DNA of 64,000 nucleotides, taken from positions 62,001 to 126,000 of the forward strand of contig VFIW01000006.1 in assembly GCA_006386115.1 (NCBI GenBank). Direction: 5' to 3'. Every line of letters begins with the position of its first letter. Position 1 is the first letter of the stretch. A program made the translations under genes and the position numbers. Source of the DNA: Globisporangium splendens. Lineage: Eukaryota > Oomycota > Peronosporomycetes > Pythiales > Pythiaceae. This document shows, piece after piece, positions 30,030-41,078 of the stretch. The notes beneath the pieces are model-generated. The model ran no database searches and had not been told where the DNA came from. It was given only the letters and a program-made list of their open reading frames with translations.

Positions 30030-32357
30030 CTATTTTTCCTCCCCAGAGTCCTCAAGCAGCACTGACGTCAGCAAGCTCTCATAGGACGAGCTCAAGGTAA
30101 AGTCGTGCTGCGCAGCTACCCTCAACTCAGCAGTCCCGAAAGCTTTCCAGGTCCGTCGCGGTGCTGCGACTTGGCGTGCGTTCATCTTGCACATGCAGCG
30201 TTTCGGTCGCGACGGCGCGAGCGAGTGCGATCTCCAACGGCTGTCGTACGACGACGCGCTCATGCCAATGACGATCACCGACTCGTCTTCAGCGAACAGG
30301 ATCGAGTCGTTCTGCAGCGGCATCGTGTTGAAGTAGTAGCGCATGTTCGGCTTGTTCTTGAACGGTGCCGAGTGCTTTTCTTCGTGAAGGAACCCGGCTT
30401 CCATCCACGCATTCCCCAGGCGGACGCCTTCCCACGTACGTTTTACCTGATTCGTCGATACCAAGTTGCGCACCGCGTCGGCACCATCGATCATCTCGTG
30501 GTAGATGCTGGACTCGGCCCCCAAATGAGAAGTATCGACGGCTGTACCAACGCAATCCAAGTTCTCCGCGAGTGACTTTTGCTGTATGAGCTCCAGGCTT
30601 TTCACGACTTGGGCCGCTGTGGGCCGCGCGCGAGTGTCCTCAGCCCACGTACTCTCGATCAGCTCTCGAATATCGTCGGGCACGATCGCGGTGAAGTGGG
30701 GACGCCACTCGGGATTTCTGTAGACGTCGCTCCCCGGCTTTGGGAGCTCCACTTTCGGATGTAGCAGCTGCCAGAATGCCATCCCTAGCGCGTAGACGTC
30801 GATGCGCTCACTGAACGGTGGATGGTACGACACTTTCCTCGCCGCGTCAGTGGGCAAAGAATCAAAAGAGTCGTACGGACTGCCTCCAGCGCGCTCTTCC
30901 CATGGGACTCCAGTAGCAGAAAGGGATCTCAGTGGCAGACGACTTTGTTGCGAGTTCTTTGGCGCTGTGAACTGATTGAGGATCCTCGAATCACCGAACC
31001 CAGATAGTTTGACGACACCGTGGACGTCGATGAGGAAACTCGCGAGACTGATCTCGCGGTGGATGAATGGCGGAGAAAAGCTGTGCAGATACGCGATGGC
31101 ACGCGCGGCGTCAAGCATCTGCGTGATCTTGATGAGCAGCTTGCAGCCGTAATCTTCGTCGATGAGCACCGAAATCTCCTTCAGGCTGCCACGACAGAGC
31201 TCAAACACCAGCGAAATTGTCGGTGGGCAGACGCTCAGTCCGTAGAAGCGGGTGATGTTTGGGTGCTCCAAATTGCCACAAAGAGCAGCTTCCTGAGAGT
31301 ACTCAGCAATAACTTCATCTGACAAGTCGACTGGCGTGTACACTTTGACCGACACAGGCACCTTGCTTCCCATCATGGCGCTGTACACGGTCGAGTTGAA
31401 GCCTTCACCGATTTGCTGCCGAAGGTCGAGCGACGAGAAATCGATCACGTGCTTGCGGTGCATCTCGATGAGCACGTGAAGTCCTTCGGCTGACACGCGC
31501 TCGGTGGCTTTGATGCGCTTGGAGAACAATTGCTGGAGCTCGATACTTCTCGCACCTTTGCCGCGCCAGTATTCTGTGTCTGACTTGAGAAGCTGCCACA
31601 CGAAAATCGGCGTCATAGCTGCCCACACGCTTGAGATTGACGAGAAAGGAGATCCCGTGTTGGCGATGTCGACATGCGCACAGACCACGTGGGCTGTCGA
31701 CAAAACAACGTGGATGAGACAGAATACTGCATACCGCCGCATCACGGCCACGGAAGCGCGTAGTGCCGGCCAAAGCGCCATCCTGCAAAAGTACAGCAGC
31801 ACCACGCCGAAGCTGATGTACAATTCAACATACGACGGAAAATGCGGCACGGCGAACAGCATAAGCGTCCCAAACGTGATTCCGAAAGCCACGAAACTCG
31901 ATCGCATGAGTGCAGCACCCGATAAACTTTTCTGGCGCATGAACGACGGTGCGAGCACGAGCATAAAGTGGCGTCCGGCATACAGCAACGCGAGATAAAT
32001 GTCGAGACTCATGCGATCGTTGTTGGAAAAGACAAAGATGAGCACGATGTTGAAACAAATGAGCACCAACGCCACACACGCGAACAACCACAAAAGCGCT
32101 CGGAACGTCGGGAGAATCGCCTTGGGCTTGAACGCGATGTCGCCCGCATTCAGTTGCTGGTTGATGAACGCCGTGTACTTGAGCAGCCCGGCGCAAAAGA
32201 GGAACATGACGAGGTAACTCACACAGACCTCCCACGTGTGGAACTGCAGACGCGTGTGCACCACGTCACCATGCTGCTCGCTGTCCAGTGAATCGTCGTT
32301 CGGGTCGTCAGGCACATTAACGAGACCACTTGCTGCGTCCGGGAAGTCGCTCGCCAT
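30030..32357 (-). CDS. Polytopic membrane protein with C-terminal pseudokinase domain
   Basis: The single exon encodes 775 residues from the ATG at 32357 (MASDFPDAASG). Residues about 45-265 contain six to seven hydrophobic spans, for example VCVSYLVMFLFCAGLL, LWLFACVALVLICFN, FGITFGTLMLFAV and VELYISFGVVLLYF. A kinase-like domain follows at about 325-610, with a glycine loop (IGEGFNSTVYSA), a Lys in VSVKVY, HPNITRFYGLS and DVYALGMAFWQLL. Key catalytic residues are changed: the HRD motif reads HRE near 431, the following catalytic-loop Asn is Ser (HREISLASFL), and the DFG motif reads GFG (KLSGFGDS) near 451. It is therefore probably inactive as a kinase. The overall layout suggests a TKL-type receptor-like signalling scaffold. 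The ligand and partners are unknown. Confidence 0.85.
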   Translation of the reverse strand: MASDFPDAASGLVNVPDDPNDDSLDSEQHGDVVHTRLQFHTWEVCVSYLVMFLFCAGLLKYTAFINQQLNAGDIAFKPKAILPTFRALLWLFACVALVLICFNIVLIFVFSNNDRMSLDIYLALLYAGRHFMLVLAPSFMRQKSLSGAALMRSSFVAFGITFGTLMLFAVPHFPSYVELYISFGVVLLYFCRMALWPALRASVAVMRRYAVFCLIHVVLSTAHVVCAHVDIANTGSPFSSISSVWAAMTPIFVWQLLKSDTEYWRGKGARSIELQQLFSKRIKATERVSAEGLHVLIEMHRKHVIDFSSLDLRQQIGEGFNSTVYSAMMGSKVPVSVKVYTPVDLSDEVIAEYSQEAALCGNLEHPNITRFYGLSVCPPTISLVFELCRGSLKEISVLIDEDYGCKLLIKITQMLDAARAIAYLHSFSPPFIHREISLASFLIDVHGVVKLSGFGDSRILNQFTAPKNSQQSRLPLRSLSATGVPWEERAGGSPYDSFDSLPTDAARKVSYHPPFSERIDVYALGMAFWQLLHPKVELPKPGSDVYRNPEWRPHFTAIVPDDIRELIESTWAEDTRARPTAAQVVKSLELIQQKSLAENLDCVGTAVDTSHLGAESSIYHEMIDGADAVRNLVSTNQVKRTWEGVRLGNAWMEAGFLHEEKHSAPFKNKPNMRYYFNTMPLQNDSILFAEDESVIVIGMSASSYDSRWRSHSLAPSRPKRCMCKMNARQVAAPRRTWKAFGTAELRVAAQHDFTLSSSYESLLTSVLLEDSGEEK

Positions 32358-33296
32358 TCTGCTCTCGTGTAGTGTTGACGACACCAATCGCGAAATGCAA
32401 CGCAAACGGCGTTCGCTGGTCGAGACTTTCGTTGCGCAAAAAGTCCGTCATGGTCTCTGTGTTGGTTCTTGTTCGTTTTTCCACTTCGTGTCGTGCCTCG
32501 CAGAGGATTGAGCGAACGCCCTGGCGCGAGTGGGTATGGGATGGTCTTGAGCGAATCCTTCCACAGATGCATAGAAAATCTTCGATTTTCGAGCTTTTGC
32601 ATCGAGTCAAGTGTAGCCATCGGCATCCTCCTTCGTGCGCTGTCCAGCATTGCATGTACCTGGATTGTCTCTGTGTGCCGCCTGCCTATCCATGTCAAGT
32701 ACCACGGTGAAAGCTAGTCGTGATGATGCGCCATAAACTTATCCAGTTCTTTTCTTGAATCCCATTGCTCTTACCCTTGGATGGTTGTTTGGGTAGCTGA
32801 TGTCACACTCGAAATCCTCGTCACTGACTCGTAGCTTCAAAATTTCCATGGCACAGTGACAAATGTGCCAAGATCCATTTTGGTTTCTTTGTCGGCTGTC
32901 TCTCATTCGCTGCCTCGTGCTTCGACATCAACCCACTCGCGTTGTATCCATCCCGACAGGTCGAAGCGCGTCGCAGTATCCTTAATCGAGAAGCAGACTC
33001 ACTTTGCTGCCTTGGCTCCGTTGGAAAAGGGAATGTTAAAAACATATCGAAAGTCTCGGCACGCACATCCCACTCTCCGCTCTTTCTGTCTGCGCCTGTC
33101 GTCTCTTCTTCCGCAATTGCTGTTGTTATTGCTTCCATTTGCAAAAAGGACAACCACACGAGGGGAACTGAAGATGCGTTGTAGGTCGCTCTTGCTCGTG
33201 CTTTTGCCTTCGCGACACATTGGTCCTTTTTCACGCGAATAATAGTGGCGACCTCACCAGACAACTTTAGACCTTGATTCCTTCCCGAGAAGGCGA
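32358..33296. promoter_or_regulatory. Upstream region of the pseudokinase gene
   Basis: About 940 bp lie between the pseudokinase start and the rotatin stop, both on the minus strand. Short frames occur on both strands (for example minus 32821-33139 and plus 32856-33242), but none shows a family signature or supported start. It probably holds the pseudokinase promoter and the rotatin 3' end. Confidence 0.4.
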
Positions 33297-36200
33297 TTAT
33301 TGTTGAACGAGATGCAGCACGCGCTCGAGGTTCTCTACGCTCTCGTCGCTCTCGAAGTTTGTTCCTGCCTGCCTCAGCACTGCATGGAGCAACAGAAGCG
33401 CGCGCGGCAACGCGTCAGTGATTCACATTGGTATGGAAATCTTGCAAAGCGCAAAATCAAGGGAAAATGGAAGAAAAGTAAAGTGGATCGTACCTGTTTT
33501 TCGCGTCACCAGTACATGTTCGAGTCCACAGAGAATGGACGGTCTCGCCAGCAGCATGGTTCGCGCCTTCTGGTTGTCGAACACCAGGGACCAGAGCGTG
33601 CACGAGAGATACCGAAGCACGACAGGGTTGTTGAATGGGCTGCTGCCTTCCTGATGCATCAGCAACCGTTTGAGCAGATGATCGTTCAGAGCAGTTCCCC
33701 ACACGCCAAAGTTACTTTTCGAGACTTTCGAGAGCGACAGGTTGCGAAGGAACAAGTACCCACTCTCGACAACGTTGTTAGTGGTGCTGCTGCTTTCACG
33801 ATCGAGCGATGTGGTGCCAATGTCTTCGACAATGTACCCGAGCGCAGTCGAGTGCGAGTACAGAGCGTGTCGCCCGTCGTCGCGGGATGCGACGCTGGCG
33901 AGGACACCAAACAGCTGACTGAGGCTCTGCGTCTCGATCGGATCGCTTCGAGTTGTCTTTGTTTGCGAATAGCTACGAAGACGGCGTTGAACGTCATTGA
34001 GGAGTCTCGTGATCAATCCCGACCTGATAGCCCACAGCTGGCATTCCACACTGAGAAGGGCTGATCTCAAGATGCAGCAGGCAGTGGCATAGAGAACTGG
34101 ATTCGTGTGCGTCTCTCGATTCAGTCTCGATACGCCACCACCAACTGATTCGTTCGGCACTACGAGCTCAAACACCAGCGAGAAAAGTGTCATCGACTTT
34201 GCATGTGCACCTTCATCACCGCGAATTGAGCTGGTCACTGCGACTGATGGTGCAATAATTGACATCTTTGTGGTCTCATTCTGGTGCACATAATTGTTCA
34301 AAAATCGCAATGCGCTCACAAAGACACTCGATCCGCGATGCAGCGCCATTCTCATCGTTGTCCAGTTGGCAACAAGGAGCTCCTGAACCCTCTCGCACTG
34401 TGTCAAAAGTAGAAGCAAATGCATTGCGCGTTAACTAAATGGTGTGATGATGCGATATACACAATTCCACGTACCATGGCACGTTTCTGAGCATCCACTT
34501 CCCCTCCAAGAAGCGACGCCAAGATATCGAAGTGGATTGCAATCCTCGTGCACAGTGTTGTCAGGTACTCCTCACGCGGATGCTTGGATCGGCCGCCAAA
34601 GCCGCCTTCCATTCGAATGGCATGGAACAACTCCTTGATTGCCGTGACGCCGAAATGTAACCCTTGTTTTACAATCACGAGCTGTCGCAATGCAGAACTG
34701 GACTCCAAAAGCACTTTTAGAGCCGTCGCGATGCGTCGAATCGACGGTAGAGAGACCACAGAAGCATCTGAAACCACCATGCTAGAGTACGACGGTCTGA
34801 ACTCCACAGTTTCTTTGTAGACATCAAACACGTTCGAGCACAGCGACATTCTCACTGAGTTTTCGGACGAGCTTATCATGCTTCTCCCGGACGGATGCAC
34901 CAGAGCCTACAAGGAAAGCAAAAGTCAAGGTCAGCTCATGATTACTGAGGTAGCATGGGCAGGCACACGAGCACACAAATACTAACCACGATCAAAATAC
35001 GACAGAACGATGCTCGGAATTGAACTGGATGCTCTAATTCCATCAACTTCGCGATGACAGCAATCGCATTGCCGCGAATCCAGGTAGAACTCGTTGATTC
35101 TGGTGCAGATGTCAACGGGTTTGGCCACTGGGAGATGCTTGCTGCTCGACCAGTCAGCGAGCACATCCCAATCGCACACATTTCCAGGGTGTCGTAGTGG
35201 AACCTCTTCAGAGAAGCAGCCTCGTTTCCATGCGTGCTGCTTGCCAGAGATTGCGATAAGGATTTCTCAGTATCTTCGATCAACTCTGCCAACTGATACT
35301 GGAATGTGGTGTGCTGCATGGTGTTATAGCGGCAGAAGACAGCACGACTTCAGTGTGTCATCACTCACAAGTAGGTCAACAACGAGAGCAGTCAGTGCGC
35401 ATGGAGTTACCTTAATGAAGTACTCGATGATTCCACTTGAGGAATGCTGGAAGATGGTATCGAACAGCTTCAACACCTCCACCATCATTTGCAACACTAT
35501 GGGCAGAATGGAGCTGGTCCACGCCATGGACCCAACTGGATCAACACAACGCAAGTATCGATGGCAATAACGCACAAAAGAATCTTCCCAAGTGCGAAAC
35601 GATAGCATCTAAACAATAACAGCAGCAAACAAAGTGAGACGTCTGAGGTATAAGAGCCAATGGCAGGAGAGCCATCATGAACACACACACACACGCCTTC
35701 ATACCTGAATCAAGACGTGGTGCACATCGTACTCTCGATCTGCAGTAGCGAGTTCCTCTTCCACATCACCAAAATGCGCTGCGAACACGTCTCGCTTGGT
35801 GAATAGCAACCGCAGAAGTCGAGTGAGGGACAGCCCACAGTTCACCAGCAGTTTGTCGTCCTTGCAAATGTTAGACAACGCGTGAAGTACGTTCTTCGCG
35901 AGGGACTTGTGACCCAGGATGGCGATGAGTTGATCTTGCTGAAGCTCAGAGCTGACTTCAAAACGGAGCAATGCTTTGTAGAGTACGCTGCAAGCTGCGC
36001 CTCGGACGGCATCGCACTCAGTCTCGTCCATGGATGTTTCAATTGCCAGTTGGACCAACCTCGACTCGGCATCCTGTGGCACGGACGTTAACGAAGTTGC
36101 CAATAAACGGAAGCCCAGCTGGCGTAGCTGCGACGAGTGATCGAACAAGAGTCGTGACGACCAGCTATTGTCGACCAAGAGGCTGCTGTCACTACTCAAA

Positions 36201-39200
36201 GCACTTGTAGAGCCTCCAATCAGTCTGTCTCGTGGGATGATTGCGATGATGCCAACAAGAGCTTGCGAAGCCATGGCGAACACGTCTCTCTCGATGAATG
36301 ACCCTGGCACACGATGTCGGCACGCGATCGCTAGAAGAGGTGGCACCAAGGAATGAAGCCGCTCGTAAATGCTGTCAAGATACAATTGCTCCGTGTCGTC
36401 ACGCTGTTTTGCAATACTCGAGACAATTCGCAAGATCAGCTCGAGCATCAGCGCATGGAGAGTTGGGTGCGTAGCGTAGAGAGACGAATACTTGTGACAT
36501 AGCACATCGAGCAGATCGGTATCGAATGCGAGCGACAGGAACAAATCGCTAACTTCAGACGAGCTCAAATGAAGGAGGATGCGCAATACTTGACTGGAAA
36601 GACCCATGGACTGAGTTCCTTTCAACAATGGAATGAACGATCGCTTGACTACGAGAAGCAACTGCAGCTGACTCTGTCGTTCCATATCCATGATCAACGA
36701 GTTGAGGCAGCTCAAAATCGAGCCCAGGATGATTTCATCTCGCTCGCTTTGCGGTGAGACACCGATATAGCGGTCAAACGTATGCTCCCAGTTGGAAATC
36801 ATCCACTGCCGAGCTGCTTCAGTCGCTTCCGTATGCTCCATCAGATGAAACAGAGCGTTCAAGAACCTGGTGTGAGACTTGGCGGCTTGTAGTTTCTGTA
36901 TGACGAAAGTGAACTCAGGCAAAGTGTCGGCATTGCTGTTTTCAGTCGTCGACTCCACGTCACCATTCAGAGAAAACATTTGCGGCACTGGAGCTTGACG
37001 AGACGCAGTCTTTTGCTGGCGATTTGCAGCACACACCTCCTGCCAGAGGATTTCCATTCGGCAAGTGTTCACGTTGCATTGACTCCAACGACTCGAATGA
37101 ATGCCAAATGTATCCTTCACCATCTCGGGAATCGAATCGACGTCAAATTGACTCCGTGGCAGCATAGATGAGGCTCCGTGGTCCAGCGACAAAGCAAAAT
37201 TCTCGTATGAAAGCGTCAAGAGCAGCACAATGTAGTACATCTGAGCGCGAACAGCCACACTCGAGTCAAAAATGTGAGACACCAGCATCCCCACGGTAGT
37301 CGTGTCACTTCGCACATCGTTTCGCAGGTGTAGGCTTCTCCACAATAAATCTCGAAGGAGAACTAGGACAGTCTCCAGGAACCTCTCATTGCCATCCGAA
37401 TGACGATCTTTGACGGCCAATTGCATCAACTCGATACACAAATCTTTCAGCTTCGCGACTTCACCAAGCTCTTCCAAAAGCGAGAACGGAACGGCTGCCA
37501 TATTGTCCACGAGGAGCATGAGCTCGTTGAGTGCGGTTTCTTTGATGTCAGTGATGGACGCGGATGAGCCCGTGAGGACTTTTCGCAAAGCAGACAACTT
37601 TGCTAGGCTGGACGAAATATCCACTTGTCGTTTCTGCACATCGTTCGGACTCGGTAGTGGTGGCAACGCACGCTCCATTAGCTTCTTCTCAAAGGACGTG
37701 AGTGAATTGCCTTCTCGCGCTGAGAATTCAAACGGATCTTCCAGTACATCCTCGCACATCGTGTCAGCAAGACGACGAAATGACAATGGGTCAACTTCAG
37801 ACAAGACGCTCAGTAACCCTGATGTGGCAGCTTTGCGGAGATACGAGGACTTGTGCAGCAAACACCGCGCTATCAAAAGGAGCCGCTCGGATGCTGAGGC
37901 ACTCTTTTCTGCTTGATTGATGACCTCCACGAGCTGCGGCTGCGTTGCTCGTAGCTGTGCCGGTGAGTCTGCTGCTGGCTCCATGAACGCAAAGTGCTGC
38001 AAGAATGGGATCACTGGACCAGTAGCTGATGATAGATCGTGCTTGGGGGCAGCAACCAGCTCACTCAAGATCACTACCATGATAGACCAGAGTGCTTCAA
38101 GATCGTTGGTTCCGCATGACGCAATCGAAAGAAAAAGAGCACCAAGGAATTCGGGATGACACAGCGAGTCCACCACAAAAGACCTTCGAGCCTCCGCATC
38201 AATCGAACTGATTTCACCAGACATAAATCTCGCCAGCTGACTGGAAAAGTACGACGACACGTGCTTCTGTGACTTTCCTTTCTCTCCACCTACGGACATC
38301 AAATGAATCGAGATGGCGCGCATGCATTCATTCTCAAGCATGTCGAAACGACTGGTTTCCTTGTGTTTCGCTATCGCAGCCGCAAAGGCGAGGAGGATTC
38401 CATACACTGCAATGCGAGCATCCGCATCCTTGAGCTCATCGACCGCAAGCGCGACCTTGAAAGCGGTATCCAGGTTCAAAGTTGATGGCACTTCGTCGAC
38501 ACTAAAATGGTTTCCATCGAGCGCGCCTGCAAGCTGTTTCGAGCACGTAATGAATGCGGCGACCTCGTTGCGTGTGGATTCTACCATTCGGTTCGTTTCC
38601 ACGAAAGTCGACATGGACGAATCGATTTCCGCCAGATACGCAACCAACGTTTCAAGTCTCCACTCGGGATTCTCCACAAATCGACCGAACGTTGAATGCG
38701 CAACGCACATCTTAACAAACCGCCAAATACGTTCTGGCACTGCGATCTGCTTCGTTTGATCAGGTCCCGAACTATCTCTGGGTGCAACTCGGTACGACGA
38801 CGGAGGGAAGCACTGCAGGACGTGAATGACGAGCTCGAAGATCCGCCACAGAACAGACGCTGAAAAGTCCCATTCCATTTCTGCAAACTCCACGTTGACA
38901 GGAACACAGAATTCACACACCAGTATCAGGATCTGCTCGATTCTCTTTTTGTCTGCACTCTCCACGCTCGTAGACCGATGCTCGACACCTCTCTCTGGTA
39001 AGAGGAGGAGTGCCAAGTGAAGTACGTTGAGCACATGCAGCCTTGGATAGTGCGGTGACGCAAGCAGCGGTAAGAGACTCATCACCATGTTGTAGACCGC
39101 TCCACTGAGCGAGAACTGATCGTTCTCTGTCTTCGTTCCATTAGCGTCGCTGCTAGACGAAGTCGCAGGATCGGGCATCGCGCTGGGGTAAAATGTGCGC

Positions 39201-40535
39201 CGCGTGTCATAAATATTCAGGAAATCGGTCGCTACCGCCGATTCGTATACCAAGTACACTGGATTCAAACACACTTTGGACGCACGCAGCAAGGCGTACA
39301 AGAAAGACTCAATCGCGCGCAACGCAGCTATGAATACAGCCGTCGTGATGTTGCTCGGCTTGAACGAAAACGACGACGATCCCAGATCATCAAAGTAGTT
39401 GACGCCGAACGAGCACTGGAACGCCTTCTCCATCGCACTGGTCTTCGATTCGACGCTCAATGGACCTGCGTCATTGTAACTTGAAGGAAGGAATGGCTGC
39501 TGCACGAGGTAGCACAGATACTGCACGATCGCTGGACGCTGAAGAAACACCTCAACAGGGAAATTCCGCAGCAAGTTCATGCGGAAACTCTGGCAGATGC
39601 CCACGATGTCTTCCGTACTCGTGCGCAGCTTCAGCTTGACTTCAAATTCAAAGAGGAACTGCTCATCCACAGTCGCGAGCGTCACGGGAGGGAAACGCCA
39701 GCCACTTGATAGCAATTCGGGCAGCGACATCGCGCTATGGAGTGCCTCTTGGCGTCGTGGCCTTGTTGTTGTTGTTGTGGCGTTGGGACCAGTAACCACG
39801 AGCGCTTTGGAGATCACCGCCTTTTCCTCATGCTTCTCGCTGCTACCATTTCGACGTGTCAAATCTGCAGAGCCTTGCAGGGGAGGCGGCTTATTATAAG
39901 TATCGCCAGCTTTGTCGTCATGTCCAGTCGGTGTTGTCACGTAGATGCGCTCAATGAGCTACACATAACCAGAACTTGAAGTCTCAGCGCGCTGTTTGAT
40001 AGAAGACAATGTGCATCGAGCAAACACAAACGCACACGTACTTTCTCATACGCAGTCTGGAGTTCCGCACTTTTCCCCATCGATGCGCGCTGCAAGCCCA
40101 GCACTGCACCGTTGCTTTGCAGACATGCGCGCACCATCATTGAATCGCTCTGGCATCACCATACAACCATAGCGCAGTCGTCAGCGGCACATAGCACACA
40201 AGTTAGCATCACATTAAGAGCACATACAACTCCCCAAGGCGATTCCTAACCTCTAGAAGAAGCTCGAGCGCATGCAGCGCGTTAAGCTCCAGCTCAGGCT
40301 CGTCGCAGCACACGACGATCCGCTGTGCGAGCATGTTTGCCGTGGCGCGCTTGTCCACTTCCTGGACGTCTACGAGCCCCTCGCGCAGCTTGAACACGAG
40401 ACTCGCGAGCGCGCGCGCCCGGATCTTCACCAGTGGGTGCTGCAGCTTGGGCAGCAGCGCCGTGACGCCACCGCCGACCGCTGTCGTCGTCGTCGTCGCT
40501 GGTGCCGCCATGTCCACCTGGCGATGCGGGTGCAT
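33297..40535 (-). CDS. Rotatin homologue (centriole/basal body protein), 8 exons
   Basis: Rotatin (fly Ana3) is a large armadillo-repeat protein needed for centriole integrity and elongation, and hence for basal bodies and cilia. Exons 40535-40251, 40149-40042, 39958-35705, 35608-35411, 35313-34987, 34906-34475, 34397-33494 and 33379-33297 all join in phase to 2196 residues, against 2226 in human. The N-terminal segment (LLPKLQHPLVKIRARALASL, then LREGLVDVQ and LNALHALELLLE) matches the rotatin armadillo N-terminal domain. The remainder is helical-repeat protein without other domains, for example FGVLASVASRDDGRHAL and the C-terminal FESDESVENLERVLHLVQQ. An alternative start at 40511 would remove eight residues. 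The assignment rests on the N-terminal domain plus overall length; the C-terminal two thirds are poorly conserved in this family. Confidence 0.82.
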
Positions 40536-41078
40536 GTTTCTGCTTGAGCTTTTGAAAAAGTGATGTTTCCCCGCGCTCGAGTTTTGAAGTTCGCATATTT
40601 GATCCTTGAGTCAGCGTGCTTGATGCTTTTGAGATGTGAACTAGGTACGCACGTACTTAGCATCCATTTGACTTATGTACGCACGTACTTTTTCTGAACC
40701 CACACCCATCTACACAGCACCGTACATGGTCTGTTACATGTCTATTCGCTATTCTTTCCACCTTTCGAAATTCGCTGAACTGACTGCTGTCATTCTGACT
40801 CATTGTTTCCACTTGAATTGAGTATTGAAACTCGCACGCCGCACGCATCCCCACCAAAACCCGCACCAGTAGCGAAAATGCCGCAGCAGCAGGTCCGAGT
40901 CCGAGTCTGCGCGCTCGACATGGCGGACGCTCGTACAGTACGCGACAGCGGCAGCCGCCGCCTATGGAGCTACGCAGGTGTCCACGGCGCGTCCGGCTGT
41001 GTCTGCACGCGCGCATGGCGACGGCATTCGATTTACAATCCTAGACGATCAGAGGCGTCGACAACTGCACAGCGCAGT
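40536..41078. promoter_or_regulatory. Divergent promoter with two 14-bp direct repeats
   Basis: This 540-bp region separates the rotatin and aspartic protease genes. GTACGCACGTACTT occurs at 40645-40658 and again at 40677-40690, 32 bp apart. The first 12 bases of each copy are near-palindromic. They are candidate factor-binding sites by inference. Confidence 0.45.

Noticed and set aside
32821..33264. Minus-strand 147-codon frame between the pseudokinase and rotatin
   Set aside because: It starts with TTG, has an internal ATG at low-complexity sequence, and shows no family features or splice context.
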